Assembly: GCF_001007875.1 (NCBI RefSeq) | Contig: NZ_CP011412.1 | Location: forward strand, 2,790,001 to 2,854,000 | DNA from: Sedimenticola thiotaurini | Lineage (GTDB): Bacteria; Pseudomonadota; Gammaproteobacteria; Chromatiales; Chromatiaceae | Reading direction: 5' to 3' | Length of the DNA: 64,000 bases | Shown: positions 47,472 through 60,699 of the stretch, in pieces | Layout of the letters: every line of letters starts with the position of its first letter | Numbering within the stretch: position 1 is the first letter of the stretch | Program-made: the position numbers and the translations under genes | The notes under the pieces: generated by a model | The model's database searches: none | What the model was told of the DNA's origin: nothing | What the model saw: the letters and a program-made list of their open reading frames with translations, nothing else

Positions 47472-48118
47472 CCGAACACCTGACCCGCTGGCGGCACCAG
47501 CTGAGCGATGGCCTGCGGGCCATGGCCATCGACCTCTCCCTGGAGCAACAGCAGCAGTTGCTCGATTACCTCGGTCTGCTGCTGAAGTGGAACCGGGCGT
47601 TCAATCTGACCGCGATCCGCGATCCCGAGCAGATGGTCTCCCGCCAGCTGCTCGATAGCCTGTCGATCCTGCCCCTGCTGACCGGTGAACGGGTGCTGGA
47701 TGTGGGCACCGGGCCGGGTCTGCCGGGCATTCCCCTGGCGGTGGCGCAACCCGACAGCCGCTTTGTGCTGATCGATTCGAACGGCAAGAAGACCCGCTTT
47801 GTCCAGCAGTCCCTGGTCACTCTCGGACTGCCCAATGTGGCAGTGGTGCGCACCCGGGTGGAGGCTTACCAGGCCGGGACCGGTTTTGACACCATTACGG
47901 CACGGGCCTTTGCCGCCCTGCCCAAGATGGTGCAGCTGACCCGGCATCTGCTGGCGGATCGGGGCCAGTTGCTGGCCATGAAGGGTACCGTGCCAAAAGA
48001 CGAGATTGCCGAACTGGAGGCAGCGGGTTACCGGGTTGAAGTGGTGCCGTTGCGGGTGCCGGGGAGTGATGGTCAGCGCCACGCCCTGCGGGTGCGGGCG
48101 GGTCGGTCGGCTGAGTAA
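47468..48118 (+). CDS. rsmG: 16S rRNA (guanine527-N7)-methyltransferase
   Basis: 216 residues. SAM-binding motif [20 protein letters not shown] and the preceding [27 protein letters not shown] are hallmark RsmG. Methylates G527 of 16S rRNA; loss gives low-level streptomycin resistance in other bacteria. ATGA overlap with mnmG; in most relatives parA follows directly, but here three small genes intervene. Confidence 0.95.
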   Translation: MTEHLTRWRHQLSDGLRAMAIDLSLEQQQQLLDYLGLLLKWNRAFNLTAIRDPEQMVSRQLLDSLSILPLLTGERVLDVGTGPGLPGIPLAVAQPDSRFVLIDSNGKKTRFVQQSLVTLGLPNVAVVRTRVEAYQAGTGFDTITARAFAALPKMVQLTRHLLADRGQLLAMKGTVPKDEIAELEAAGYRVEVVPLRVPGSDGQRHALRVRAGRSAE

Positions 48119-48163
48119 GCAATATTAATGGGCTGCGTTGATACGCAGTCGTTGGAGGATGAG

Positions 48164-48613
48164 ATGCAGATCTGGGTCGACGCGGATGCCTGCCCCAACG
48201 TGATCAAGGAGATCCTGTTCCGGGCGGCAGAACGGATGAAGATAGCCGTTATTCTGGTGGCCAACCAGGCGATCAGAACCCCGCCCTCCCCCTATATCCG
48301 CTCCATTCAGGTGTCGGCCGGGTTCGACGTGGCGGATAACGAAATCATCCGCCAGGCAGAGGCCGGTGATCTGGTGATCACCGCCGATATCCCGCTGGCG
48401 GCCGGGGTGATCGACAAGGGTGCCTACGCCCTTAACCCCCGGGGTGAGCTGTATACCCGGGAGAATATCCGGGAACGGCTGGCGATGCGGAACTTTATGG
48501 ATGAGTTGCGCAGCAGCGGCGTTAATACGGGCGGCCCGCCGGCCCTGGACAAGAGTGATCGTCAGGCCTTCGCAAATCAGTTGGATCGCTTCCTGGTGCG
48601 AGGCGGACCCTGA
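48164..48613 (+). CDS. YaiI/YqxD family protein (DUF188)
   Basis: 149 residues from the ATG at 48164, which has GGAGG 6 bases upstream and begins [16 protein letters not shown]; 12 earlier codons are open but not conserved. Family signature [25 protein letters not shown] present. The fold resembles PIN-like nucleases with acidic residues (DADACP, TADIPLA), but function is unproven. Confidence 0.9.
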   Translation: MQIWVDADACPNVIKEILFRAAERMKIAVILVANQAIRTPPSPYIRSIQVSAGFDVADNEIIRQAEAGDLVITADIPLAAGVIDKGAYALNPRGELYTRENIRERLAMRNFMDELRSSGVNTGGPPALDKSDRQAFANQLDRFLVRGGP

Positions 48614-48631
48614 GTCGGTTGCCGGAACCCC

Positions 48632-49012
48632 CTACTCCAGGGTTTCGATATCGTTTCTGAGCTGATCCAGCTTGCGCTTCATCACCTTCTCCAGGTGATC
48701 GATATCGCTCAGGATGCGCTTTTTAAAATCGGCCACATTCTCTTCATGGTGCACCAGCTGGTCCAGTTCCTGGGTAAGCTTCAGCATGGTGGGGGATATT
48801 TCACTGACCTCTTTGTACTTGTGGGTACCGCTGTCCACCTGCACCATCTTTTTCGAGCGCCCGTGCCTGAACTTCATGCTGTGGGGGAACAGCTCGCCTT
48901 TCTTGCGTTTGAAGTAGATCTTCAGGATGTCTTCATCCCCCTCCTGCCGCAGGGTATAACGTTCGATCTGGTCGAGATCGCTAACGCCCAGCTCGTTTAA
49001 GGTTTCATACAT
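48632..49012 (-). CDS. DUF3461 family protein
   Basis: 126 residues. Matches the DUF3461 pattern: MYETLNELGVSDLDQIERYTLRQEGDEDILKIYF, then FRHGRSKK and YKEVSEISPTML. The C-terminal 40 residues look like an amphipathic, probably coiled-coil helix (ADFKKRILSDIDHLEKVMKRK). Cytoplasmic, function unknown. Convergent with the DUF188 gene, 18 bp apart. Confidence 0.85.
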   Translation of the reverse strand: MYETLNELGVSDLDQIERYTLRQEGDEDILKIYFKRKKGELFPHSMKFRHGRSKKMVQVDSGTHKYKEVSEISPTMLKLTQELDQLVHHEENVADFKKRILSDIDHLEKVMKRKLDQLRNDIETLE

Positions 49013-49267
49013 GGATCAATCCTTGCCGTCGTGCGGCGTCTCCGGGACACGGGTCCCTTAAATATGCGTTAGTGCCCGGGGAACTGCAAGTCGATCGCTC
49101 CATTGGCTGCGGTTCATTCCTATGGCGGTCCGGTCATCCGGAAATGGGGTGGTTTGCTCCCAGTATAGGAGAGTGTATCCGGCCCGGATGGGCAATCCGG
49201 CTTGCCGTTGCGTAAACCGAAGAGTAATAATCTTCCGGGTCATCGGAATCCCGACAGAGAGGTGGGT

Positions 49268-49558
49268 ATGACAACAACCGTGGCGGGTAAGTGCTGGCAG
49301 TGCGGAACTGAATTGTCGAAGTACGATTATGGTCGGGAGACCCTCTGTCTGAAGTGCGGCAAGCCGACCCGGGCGTGTCGAAACTGCCGCTGGTATGATC
49401 CGGCTTTCACCAACCAGTGCCGGGAACCCCAGGCGGATAAGGTGCTGGACAAGACCCGTGCCAACTACTGTGACTATTTCGAGGCGACCGCCGATCCCCG
49501 CTCGGAGAGCGACAGTGGAGCGGATTATCGCCAGGCAGCGGAAGCGCTGTTCAAGTAA
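49268..49558 (+). CDS. Small double zinc-ribbon protein
   Basis: 96 residues from the ATG at 49268, preceded by GAGAGGTGG; codons from 49202 upstream are unlikely to be translated. Eight cysteines form two probable zinc sites: CWQC and CLKC, then CRNC with two single Cys in NQC and NYCDYF. The acidic Ser-rich tail is probably disordered. I recognise the pattern as a conserved uncharacterised proteobacterial small protein, without known function. Located upstream of parA, 173 bp away. Confidence 0.75.
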   Translation: MTTTVAGKCWQCGTELSKYDYGRETLCLKCGKPTRACRNCRWYDPAFTNQCREPQADKVLDKTRANYCDYFEATADPRSESDSGADYRQAAEALFK

Positions 49559-49730
49559 CACCGGGCACGGGGAGGCACCGACGGTGCAATCCGCATCACA
49601 CAACGTCTGCTGATCGGGGCAAAGTTCGTACATCTGCCCCGCTTTCTGATATTCTGAGCGGCCCGCCAGGACAACCTGGGCGGGGGTTTTGGAAACCCGG
49701 CATGGCCGGGTACTAGCGCGGAAATGGGCT

Positions 49731-50516
49731 ATGGGTCGAATAATCTGTGTCGCAAATCAGAAAGGTGGGGTTGGTAAAACCACCACGGCGGTTAATCTGG
49801 CGGCGTCGCTGGCATCGTTCAAGCGCAAGGTATTGCTGGTGGACCTGGATCCACAGGGCAACGCCACGATGGGCTGTGGTGTGGACAAGCACAATCTCGA
49901 CAGCTCCAGTTGCGATGTGCTGCTGGGTGAGGCGAACTGCAATGATGCGGTGGTGAAGGCACCCGAAGCGGGCTTCGACGTGCTGCCCGCCAATGCCGAT
50001 CTGACCGCTGCTGAGGTGGGGCTGATGAATGTCCCGCTGAAGGAGAAACGCCTCAGCCTGGCGTTGGCCGGAGCCAAGGATCGTTATGATTACATCGTCA
50101 TTGACTGTCCGCCATCGCTGAACATGCTGACCGTCAACGCCCTGGTGGCGGCGGATGGCGTGCTGATCCCCCTGCAGTGTGAGTACTACGCCCTGGAGGG
50201 GTTGTCCGCCCTGATCAATACCATCCGGCAGATCCAGGGTAGCCGCAACAGCCAGTTGGTGATTGACGGCATCCTGCGCACCATGCACGATCCGCGCAAC
50301 AACCTGACCAACGAAGTGTCGGCCCAGCTGATCCAGCACTTTGGCGACCAGGTGTTCCGTACCATCATCCCGCGCAATATCCGGGTTGCCGAGGCGCCGA
50401 GTCACGGGCTGCCGGTTTTACTGTATGATAAATCGTCGCGCGGTGCGGTATCCTACCTGGCCATGGCCAGCGAGCTGATGCGCAGACAGGAAAAACGCAT
50501 GGCTGCACCGGCCTGA
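49731..50516 (+). CDS. parA: Chromosome partitioning ATPase ParA (Soj)
   Basis: 261 residues from the ATG at 49731 ([28 protein letters not shown]). Deviant Walker A KGGVGKTT, Walker A' [13 protein letters not shown], and Walker [12 protein letters not shown]. With ParB and parS it segregates the origin region; the parS sites at 18.8 and 19.4 kb are its likely chromosomal target. A hairpin (ACGCATGCC/GGCGTGCGT) lies in the 52-bp gap to parB. Confidence 0.96.
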   Translation: MGRIICVANQKGGVGKTTTAVNLAASLASFKRKVLLVDLDPQGNATMGCGVDKHNLDSSSCDVLLGEANCNDAVVKAPEAGFDVLPANADLTAAEVGLMNVPLKEKRLSLALAGAKDRYDYIVIDCPPSLNMLTVNALVAADGVLIPLQCEYYALEGLSALINTIRQIQGSRNSQLVIDGILRTMHDPRNNLTNEVSAQLIQHFGDQVFRTIIPRNIRVAEAPSHGLPVLLYDKSSRGAVSYLAMASELMRRQEKRMAAPA

Positions 50517-50568
50517 ACAAGACAAGATCACGCATGCCTGGTGGCGTGCGTCTATGCGGAAACAGAAC

Positions 50569-51453
50569 ATGGCAGCAAAAAAAAGAGGCCTCGGACGCGG
50601 ACTGGATGCCCTGCTGGGGAATCCGACGGGTAAGGAGGAGCAATCATCAAGCGAGGCCGGCCAATCGGCCGACAGCCTCACCTCCCTGCCGGTCGATCTG
50701 ATCCGGCGCGGCCGTTATCAGCCACGTCGGGATTTCAATCCTGAGAGTCTGCAGGAGCTGGCGGACTCCATCGCCGCCCAGGGCGTGGTACAACCCATCG
50801 TGGTGCGACCGGTGGACGGCAATCAGTATGAGATCATTGCCGGTGAGCGGCGCTGGCGCGCCTCCCAGCAGGCCGGGCTGAGCGAGATACCGGTGGTTAT
50901 CCGGGATGTTAACGACCAGGCCGCCATGGCCATGGGGCTGATTGAGAATATCCAGCGCGACGATCTGAATCCGCTGGAAGAGGCCGGTGCCCTGCACCGG
51001 CTGCTGAACGAATTTGAGTTGACTCACCAGGAGATTGCCCGGGCGGTGGGCAAATCCCGCACCACCGTGACCAACCTGCTGCGGCTGCTGGAGCTGAACG
51101 CGGACGTAAAGAGCATGATCGAAGAGGGGCGCATCGAGATGGGGCATGCCCGTGCCCTGCTCGGCCTGAAGGGGGGTCTGCAGAGCGAAGCGGCCCGGCA
51201 GGTCAGCCTGCAGGGGCTTTCGGTTCGGGAGACCGAAAAGCTGGTGCGTCGCCTGCAGGGCGAAAGTGAGGGATCAGCGAAGGCGAAACAGCCGGTACGG
51301 GAAGATCCCAACATCCGCTCGTTGGAAAACCGCCTTACCGAGCGCCTCGGAGCCCGCGTTAAGTTGCAGCAGGGTAACGGTGGCAAAGGCAAGCTGGTGA
51401 TCAGCTATAACAGTCTCGATGAACTGGACGGAATACTGGAACATATACAGTAG
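50569..51453 (+). CDS. parB: Chromosome partitioning protein ParB (Spo0J)
   Basis: 294 residues from the ATG at 50569 (MAAKKRGLGRGLDALLG). N-terminal ParA-interacting segment, CTP-binding ParB/Srx domain with IAGERRWRASQQAGL and LIENIQRDDLNPLEEA, helix-turn-helix LTHQEIARAVGKSRTTVTNLLRLL and C-terminal dimer domain. It binds parS and slides as a CTP-dependent clamp. Confidence 0.96.
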   Translation: MAAKKRGLGRGLDALLGNPTGKEEQSSSEAGQSADSLTSLPVDLIRRGRYQPRRDFNPESLQELADSIAAQGVVQPIVVRPVDGNQYEIIAGERRWRASQQAGLSEIPVVIRDVNDQAAMAMGLIENIQRDDLNPLEEAGALHRLLNEFELTHQEIARAVGKSRTTVTNLLRLLELNADVKSMIEEGRIEMGHARALLGLKGGLQSEAARQVSLQGLSVRETEKLVRRLQGESEGSAKAKQPVREDPNIRSLENRLTERLGARVKLQQGNGGKGKLVISYNSLDELDGILEHIQ

Positions 51454-51525
51454 GTTGGGTGCGATATGCCGGTGATGAACCAATGTTTATTTTCGGTATA
51501 ATCATAAAACTTATTTGCCCATCGT

Positions 51526-51554
51526 TTGACCTTATGCGGCGCAACATTTATACT
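51526..51554 (+). promoter_or_regulatory. Sigma-70 promoter of the atp operon
   Basis: TTGACC (51526-51531) and TATACT (51549-51554) are spaced by exactly 17 bases, each one mismatch from consensus. Start near 51561, 41 bases before atpI. An inverted repeat GGCGCA-N10-TGCGCC (51538-51559) spans the -10 element and could be an operator or a start-site hairpin. Confidence 0.82.
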
Positions 51555-51601
51555 GCGCCGGCTTTTTGAGTGCGGTTTTAACTGCTGGGGATCTTTGATC
51601 G

Positions 51602-52859
<1,258 letters not shown>

Positions 52860-52888
52860 TTTCTTTGTAGTTTTTTCGATTAACTTAA

Positions 52889-53155
<267 letters not shown>

Positions 53156-53213
53156 TTTTGGTTATCAACGAACATACTGACTATCATCTCGTCAAAAGCG
53201 AGGTAAATCCGGG

Positions 53214-53684
53214 ATGAACATAAATCTGACTCTTATTGGTCAGCTTCTCTCCTTTGCGGTGTTTGTGTGGTTCACGATGAAGTTTGTCTGGACCCCGATC
53301 ATGGGCGCCCTCGACACTCGTCGAAAGGAGATTGCAGACGGACTGGCAGCCGCAGAACACGGCCAGCACGAACAGGAGTTGGCCAAGGAACGTGCTAAAG
53401 AGGCTATCCGCGAAGCGAAAAGCCAGGCAGCCGAAATCATTAACCAGGCTCAGAAGCGTGCTTCCGAGATCGTTGATGAATCCAAGGGCAACGCACGTGC
53501 CGAAAGCGAACGTATTCTTGCAGCTGCCCAGGCGGAGATCGAGCAGGAGACCAATCGTGCTCGTGAACAGCTGCGTCAACAGGTAGCCGAGCTGGCGGTA
53601 TTGGGTGCAAGCAAAATTCTCCGCAAGGAGATCGACGCTTCTGCCCATCAGGATATCGTCGAACAACTGGCTCAGAAGATCTAA
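53214..53684 (+). CDS. atpF: ATP synthase Fo subunit b
   Basis: 156 residues. One N-terminal membrane helix ([23 protein letters not shown]) and a long charged coiled-coil stalk, the standard single b subunit of non-photosynthetic bacteria. Nine bases separate it from atpH. Confidence 0.95.
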   Translation: MNINLTLIGQLLSFAVFVWFTMKFVWTPIMGALDTRRKEIADGLAAAEHGQHEQELAKERAKEAIREAKSQAAEIINQAQKRASEIVDESKGNARAESERILAAAQAEIEQETNRAREQLRQQVAELAVLGASKILRKEIDASAHQDIVEQLAQKI

Positions 53685-53693
53685 GGCGCTGCT

Positions 53694-54233
53694 ATGGCTG
53701 GAGACACAACCACAATAGCCCGTCCTTACGCGGAAGCGGTATTTAACCGGGCCAAAGAGACCGATACATTAGGTCCCTGGTCGGAAACTCTTGAGTTTCT
53801 TGAGGCAGTGGTTGGCGATCCAACCATGGCCGGGGTTATCACCAATCCCAAATTCGACCGGTCAGATCTTGCGGATCTGGTTATCGAAATCGGGGGTGAC
53901 CGCTTCAACGAAGAGGGCAAGAACCTGGTCAAGGTACTGGTAGCCAATGGACGTCTTACCCTGGCGGGTGAGATAGCCAGACTCTACGAGCAACTGAAAG
54001 CCAAAAGTCAGCGGATACAGCATGTGCACGTAACCTCTGCATTTGCCCTGGAGCCGAATCAGGAAACCCAAATAGCCGATGCGCTGAAAGCCAAACTGGG
54101 ATACGACATAACCATCACCAGCGAAGAGAATGCAGACCTGATAGGTGGCGTTCACATTCGAGCTGGCGACATGGTGATTGACGGTTCCGTCAGCGGGCAG
54201 CTGCAGCAACTGGCGAACGAATTAGGAATCTAA
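53694..54233 (+). CDS. atpH: ATP synthase F1 subunit delta
   Basis: 179 residues. N-terminal helical domain ([16 protein letters not shown]) and C-terminal signature [27 protein letters not shown]. Links F1 to the b stalk. Confidence 0.95.
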   Translation: MAGDTTTIARPYAEAVFNRAKETDTLGPWSETLEFLEAVVGDPTMAGVITNPKFDRSDLADLVIEIGGDRFNEEGKNLVKVLVANGRLTLAGEIARLYEQLKAKSQRIQHVHVTSAFALEPNQETQIADALKAKLGYDITITSEENADLIGGVHIRAGDMVIDGSVSGQLQQLANELGI

Positions 54234-54246
54234 GCGAGAAGCCATC

Positions 54247-55788
54247 ATGCAACTCAATCCATCCGAGATCAGCGAACTGATCAAAAACAGGATCGAAAAG
54301 TTCGATCTGAAGACTGAAGCCCGCAACGAGGGCACCATCATCAGTCTGACCGACGGCATTGCCCGAATCCATGGTCTGGAAGACGCCATGTCTTACGAGA
54401 TGCTGGAGTTTCCGGGTAATACCTACGGTCTGGCTCTGAACCTGGAGCGTGACTCCGTCGGCGCGGTAATCCTGGGTGAGTACACTCACCTGACCGAAGG
54501 CGACGCAGTGAAATGTACCGGCCGCGTACTGGAAGTGCCTATCGGCGAAGGCCTGCTGGGTCGCGTTGTTGACTCACTGGGTAACCCGCTGGACGGCAAG
54601 GGTGATGTGGAATTTACTGAAACCTCCCCGATTGAGAAGGTGGCTCCGGGTGTGATCGATCGTAAATCGGTGGATCAGCCGGTGCAGACCGGTCTCAAGG
54701 CAATCGATGCCATGGTGCCGGTAGGTCGTGGCCAGCGTGAGCTGATCATCGGTGACCGTCAGACCGGTAAGTCTGCCATCGCCATCGACGCCATCATCAA
54801 CCAGAAGGGTACCGGCGTTAAGTGTATCTACGTGGCAGTGGGTCAGAAGAACTCCACCATCGCGCAGGTGGTACGCAAGCTCGAAGAGCACGGCGCCATG
54901 GAGCACACCATTATCGTTGCCGCTCCGGCTGCCGACTCAGCCGCCATGCAGTTCATCGCTCCCTACGCCGGCGCCACCATGGGTGAGTACTTCCGTGACC
55001 GCGGCCAGGATGCCATGATCATCTATGATGATCTGACCAAACAGGCCTGGGCCTATCGTCAGGTGTCCCTGTTGCTGCGTCGTCCCCCTGGTCGTGAAGC
55101 CTATCCCGGTGACGTCTTCTACCTGCACTCCCGTCTGTTGGAGCGTTCTGCCCGGGTTAACGAGGAGTTCGTGGAGAAGTTCACCAACGGTGAAGTCAAG
55201 GGCAAGACCGGTTCACTGACCGCTTTCCCCATTATTGAGACGCAGGGTGGTGACGTATCGGCTTTCGTACCGACCAACGTGATCTCCATTACCGACGGAC
55301 AGATCTTCCTGGAGGCGGACCTGTTCAACGCCGGTATCCGCCCGGCAATCAACGCCGGTCTGTCCGTATCCCGTGTGGGTGGTGCTGCCCAGACCAAGAT
55401 CATTAAGAAATTGGGTGGTGGTGTACGTCTGGCGTTGGCCCAGTATCGTGAGCTGGCAGCCTTCTCGCAGTTCGCATCAGACCTTGATGACGCAACCCGC
55501 GCCCAGCTGGAGCGTGGTGAGCGGGTAACCGAACTGATGAAGCAGCCGCAGTATACGCCGCTTTCAATCGCTGAGATGGCCACCTCGCTGTTCGCCGCCA
55601 ATGAAGGCTATCTGGATGACATCCCAGCCAACAAAGTGGTGGATTTTGAAGCGGCGCTGCACTCCTATATGCGCAGCAATCAGAAAGAGCTGAGCGATCA
55701 GATCAACGCATCGGCCGATTACAATGACGAGATTGCCCAGTCATTGCATGACGCCATCAAGGACTTCAAGGCCAACCACACCTGGTAA
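54247..55788 (+). CDS. atpA: ATP synthase F1 subunit alpha
   Basis: 513 residues. P-loop [11 protein letters not shown], the region ending [21 protein letters not shown] and C-terminal helical domain are full length. Non-catalytic nucleotide-binding subunit of the alpha3beta3 ring. The start begins [13 protein letters not shown], typical of proteobacteria. Confidence 0.98.
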   Translation: MQLNPSEISELIKNRIEKFDLKTEARNEGTIISLTDGIARIHGLEDAMSYEMLEFPGNTYGLALNLERDSVGAVILGEYTHLTEGDAVKCTGRVLEVPIGEGLLGRVVDSLGNPLDGKGDVEFTETSPIEKVAPGVIDRKSVDQPVQTGLKAIDAMVPVGRGQRELIIGDRQTGKSAIAIDAIINQKGTGVKCIYVAVGQKNSTIAQVVRKLEEHGAMEHTIIVAAPAADSAAMQFIAPYAGATMGEYFRDRGQDAMIIYDDLTKQAWAYRQVSLLLRRPPGREAYPGDVFYLHSRLLERSARVNEEFVEKFTNGEVKGKTGSLTAFPIIETQGGDVSAFVPTNVISITDGQIFLEADLFNAGIRPAINAGLSVSRVGGAAQTKIIKKLGGGVRLALAQYRELAAFSQFASDLDDATRAQLERGERVTELMKQPQYTPLSIAEMATSLFAANEGYLDDIPANKVVDFEAALHSYMRSNQKELSDQINASADYNDEIAQSLHDAIKDFKANHTW

Positions 55789-55826
55789 GCATGACGTCCA
55801 TTAAAGCTGAGAGATAAGGTTTAATC

Positions 55827-56687
55827 ATGGCAGGCGCAAAAGAGATACGCACCAAGATTGCCAGCATCAAGAACACGCAGAAGATCACTTCCGCGATGGA
55901 GATGGTGGCAGCTGCCAAGATGCGCAAGGCGCAGGACCGAAAAGACGCAACCCGTCCCTATGCGGAAAAGATGCGGAACGTCATTGGTCACCTGGCCCAC
56001 GCGCATCCGGAGTATGTCCACACCTTTATGAAAGAGCGTGACGTGAGCCGGGTCGGCTATATCGTTATCTCTTCCGATCGTGGACTCTGCGGCGGTTTGA
56101 ACAGCAACCTGTTCCGCAAGCTGGTGCGGGAGATCCGCCAGCAGCAGGAAGCCGGTATTCAGGTTGATTTCTGCACCATCGGATCCAAGGCACTGGGCTT
56201 CTTCAAGCGTTTTGGCGGCAAGGTGCTGGCCCAGGCCACGCACATGGGCGATGCACCCCGTATCGAGCAGTTGATCGGTACCATCAAGGTGATGCTTGAT
56301 GCCTACGAGAATGGTGACATTGATCGTATCTACGTAGCCTATAACGGCTTTGTGAATACCATGACCCAGGATCCAACCATCGAGCAACTGGTGCCGATTG
56401 CCGGCGAAACCGAGCAGGAGCTGAAGCACCATTGGGACTACATCTACGAGCCCGATTCGAAAGAGGTGCTGGATGGCTTGCTGACCCGCTACATCGAGTC
56501 GCTGGTCTACCAGGCAGTAGTTGAGAACGGTGCCTGCGAACAGTCTGCCCGTATGGTGGCCATGAAGGCGGCGACCGATAACGCAGGTAACCTTATCGAT
56601 GAGTTGCAGTTGGTCTATAACAAGGCGCGTCAGGCAGCCATCACCCAGGAGATCTCCGAGATCGTGGCCGGCGCCGCGGCAGTTTAA
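55827..56687 (+). CDS. atpG: ATP synthase F1 subunit gamma
   Basis: 286 residues. Rotary shaft; N-terminal helix [30 protein letters not shown] and C-terminal helix [26 protein letters not shown] are conserved coiled-coil pieces. Followed by an 86-bp gap before atpD. Confidence 0.97.
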   Translation: MAGAKEIRTKIASIKNTQKITSAMEMVAAAKMRKAQDRKDATRPYAEKMRNVIGHLAHAHPEYVHTFMKERDVSRVGYIVISSDRGLCGGLNSNLFRKLVREIRQQQEAGIQVDFCTIGSKALGFFKRFGGKVLAQATHMGDAPRIEQLIGTIKVMLDAYENGDIDRIYVAYNGFVNTMTQDPTIEQLVPIAGETEQELKHHWDYIYEPDSKEVLDGLLTRYIESLVYQAVVENGACEQSARMVAMKAATDNAGNLIDELQLVYNKARQAAITQEISEIVAGAAAV

Positions 56688-56734
56688 GTACCGCCGCCGT
56701 ATAAGTCCTTGTGTAGAACAGGTTAAGTTTTTAA

Positions 56735-58150
<1,416 letters not shown>

Positions 58151-58169
58151 ACAAGTCCGGAGAATCTAA

Positions 58170-58592
58170 ATGTCCATGACTATACATGTCGACATCGTCA
58201 GTGCAGAGGGTGAGATCCATTCAGGCCAGGCCGAAATGGTTTACGCCCCCGGCGTGATGGGTGAATTGGGTATCGCCCCGCGGCACACGCCGCTGGTGAC
58301 CCGCCTGAAGCCCGGCGATGTGCGAGTGGAAAACGGCAAGGAGATGATGCATTTCTACGTCTCCGGGGGCATTCTTGAAGTCCAGCCGCATATGGTGACG
58401 GTGCTGGCCGATACCGCTGTGCGGGCAAGTGATCTAGACGAGGCCGCGGCCATTGAGGCGAAACGACGCGCCGAAGAGGCTCTGGCTGGTCAGAAAGAGC
58501 AGTTCGAATATGCCAAGGCACAGGCCGAACTGGCCGAAGCTGTGGCGCAACTTCGGGCGATCGAAAAGCTTCGCAAGATCAAGAAGTCCTGA
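58170..58592 (+). CDS. atpC: ATP synthase F1 subunit epsilon
   Basis: 140 residues. N-terminal beta-sandwich ([33 protein letters not shown]) and C-terminal two-helix inhibitory arm ([23 protein letters not shown]). Last gene of the operon, followed by a strong terminator. Confidence 0.97.
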   Translation: MSMTIHVDIVSAEGEIHSGQAEMVYAPGVMGELGIAPRHTPLVTRLKPGDVRVENGKEMMHFYVSGGILEVQPHMVTVLADTAVRASDLDEAAAIEAKRRAEEALAGQKEQFEYAKAQAELAEAVAQLRAIEKLRKIKKS

Positions 58593-58612
58593 TTCAGATG
58601 CTGTGCAAAAAG

Positions 58613-58640
58613 ACCCCGCCATATTGGCGGGGTTTTTTTT
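58613..58640 (+). terminator. Rho-independent terminator of the atp operon
   Basis: ACCCCGCC/GGCGGGGT perfect 8-bp stem, 5-base loop, followed by eight T residues; 20 bp past the atpC stop. Confidence 0.95.
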
Positions 58641-58803
58641 CCCCTGACATAATCCAGGTGGTCTGGGTATCGATTGCAATGAACCAGAGCACAGCCCGCC
58701 CGCCCGGTGAACGAGCGGGTCTACCGCCAGGTCCGGTGCCGGTTCGAGCGGGTTTGGAGTGCAGGAATAATCGCCCCCGTGGGCCTATACTTCAGTTCGG
58801 ATT

Positions 58804-60699
58804 ATGGATATCAAATTCGTTCATATCAGCCTGAAAAGAACCCACCGCAAACTCCTGCTGGTGGCGGTAACCGTCCTGTTTGCCCTGGTGCTGTGGCTTA
58901 CCGGGCACTGGTCCCGGCAACTGGCACTGGAGAACCTGCAACTCCAGAACCAGCATCAACTCAAACTGTTCGTTGCCAGCCTGCAGGGCCAGTTGCAGAA
59001 ATATGAGATTCTGCCGGAGCTGCTGGCCACCAACAGCCTGCTGCTGAATTTCCTGCAGTACCCCAACGACGTCAACACCATCACAGCGCTGAACCGGTAT
59101 CTGGAGAGCATCAATAATGTGGCGGGCGCTTCCGATACCTACCTGATGAATGCCCAGGGCTGGACCATCGCGGCATCCAACTGGCTTTCTGATCGCCCTT
59201 TCATCGGCCGCAACTTCGGTTTCCGGCCCTACTTCAAACAGGCCATGCAGGGCAAACTGGGCCGCTATTTCGCGCTTGGCTCAACCTCTAACCGACGCGG
59301 TTACTACTTTGCCTATCCGGTGCGGGACAAAAAGAAGATCCAGGGCGCCGTGGTGATGAAGATCGAGTTCAACGAATTTGAAGAGAGCTGGAGTGGATTA
59401 AAAGAGAACTTCGTCGTTACCGATCCTGATGGGGTGATCTTCGTCTCCACCAATGATGAGTGGCGTTATAAAAGCCTGTCGCCCCTGGATGACGAGGTAC
59501 TGAAGCGTATTTATGCCAGTCGTCGCTATGGGGATGTGGAGATCGGCACCCTCTCCATTACCCGTAAAGACCGGCTTAACGAAACCGCTCAGGTTGTCAA
59601 TATGGGTGTGTCTCGTCACTCCGATCACCTGATGTTGGTACAGGAGATGGCGGAAGCCGGTTGGCGGGTCCACACGTTTGCCAGTCTTGACGTGGTAAAC
59701 GGACAGATGCTGAAGTCAGTACTGTTCGCCGCGATTCTCTACATCGCCATCATCCTCCTGGTGCTCTACATCGTGCAACGCAGCCGGCGCATCAAGGAGC
59801 GGGCGCGGTTTGAAAAGCGGGCTAAACAGGTGTTGGAGCGCCGGGTTCAGGAGCGGACCACCGATCTTACCCAGGCCAACCTGCGCCTGATGAAGGAGAT
59901 TGAAGAGCACCGGCGTACGGATGAAACTCTACGCCAGACCCAGAATGAGCTGATCCAGGCCGCTAAGATGGCGGCACTGGGTCAGATGTCCTCGGGTATC
60001 AACCATGAGCTGAATCAGCCGCTGGCGGCAATCCGCTCCTATGCCGACAACGCTCGGGCGCTGCTTACCCGGGATCGTCCGGAAGAGGCTTGTTGGAATC
60101 TGGAACAGATCGCTGAACTGACCGAGCGCATGGCCAAGATCAGTCGTCAGTTGAAAGTATTCTCCCGCAAAACATCGGGCCAGATCGTGGTGGTGTCCCT
60201 GCGGGCGGTTATCGATAACGCCCTGAAAATTGTCGGCCCCCAACTGAAGGATACCGGGACCACCCTGCGTCGCAATGTCCTCAAGGAAGAGCTCTATGTC
60301 ATGTCGGACATGGTGCAGCTGGAACAGGTGCTGGTTAACCTGCTGACCAATGCGGTGCATGCGGTGGAACAGCAGGATGAAAGGTGGATTGAGATCGCCG
60401 TGGCACGACAGCAGGGCAAAGCAATTATCAAGATCCTGGACAACGGGCCGGGTATCGAGAAAGCCAACCTGGAACGGATATTTGACCCGTTTTTCACCAC
60501 CAAGTCGGAGGATCGCGGCCTCGGCCTGGGCCTCTCTATCTCCTATCGAATTGTCGAGATGATGGACGGGTCACTGACTGCGGCCAATTGTCCGGAAGGG
60601 GGTGCCATATTTACCCTGCAACTGAATATTGCGAATATGGGGCAGCAGACAACCGAACAGGCAGACTTGGCCAGGCAAGCTGAATTATCCAGACAATGA
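58804..60699 (+). CDS. dctB: C4-dicarboxylate transport sensor kinase DctB
   Basis: 631 residues. Two membrane helices (about 17-36 and 305-325) frame a periplasmic double-PAS/Cache domain (about 40-300; NAQGWTIAASNW, FGFRPYFKQAMQG, GRYFALGSTSNRRGYYF are typical DctB-like). A coiled-coil leads to HisKA with His401 in GINHELNQPLAAIRSYA, then HATPase (N box LVNLLTNAVHAVEQ, G boxes DNGPGI and LGLGLSIS). It senses external dicarboxylates and phosphorylates DctD. Overlaps dctD by 4 bp. Confidence 0.92.
   Translation: MDIKFVHISLKRTHRKLLLVAVTVLFALVLWLTGHWSRQLALENLQLQNQHQLKLFVASLQGQLQKYEILPELLATNSLLLNFLQYPNDVNTITALNRYLESINNVAGASDTYLMNAQGWTIAASNWLSDRPFIGRNFGFRPYFKQAMQGKLGRYFALGSTSNRRGYYFAYPVRDKKKIQGAVVMKIEFNEFEESWSGLKENFVVTDPDGVIFVSTNDEWRYKSLSPLDDEVLKRIYASRRYGDVEIGTLSITRKDRLNETAQVVNMGVSRHSDHLMLVQEMAEAGWRVHTFASLDVVNGQMLKSVLFAAILYIAIILLVLYIVQRSRRIKERARFEKRAKQVLERRVQERTTDLTQANLRLMKEIEEHRRTDETLRQTQNELIQAAKMAALGQMSSGINHELNQPLAAIRSYADNARALLTRDRPEEACWNLEQIAELTERMAKISRQLKVFSRKTSGQIVVVSLRAVIDNALKIVGPQLKDTGTTLRRNVLKEELYVMSDMVQLEQVLVNLLTNAVHAVEQQDERWIEIAVARQQGKAIIKILDNGPGIEKANLERIFDPFFTTKSEDRGLGLGLSISYRIVEMMDGSLTAANCPEGGAIFTLQLNIANMGQQTTEQADLARQAELSRQ

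Noticed and set aside
49058-49633. Open frame of 191 codons on the minus strand
   Set aside because: Overlaps the zinc-ribbon gene, which has conserved CxxC pairs and a good Shine-Dalgarno; no family resemblance in the antisense frame.
58655-58680. Possible sigma-54 promoter upstream of dctB (TGG...TTGCA)
   Set aside because: The GG and GC elements are 9 or 8 bases apart rather than 10, so spacing is wrong.
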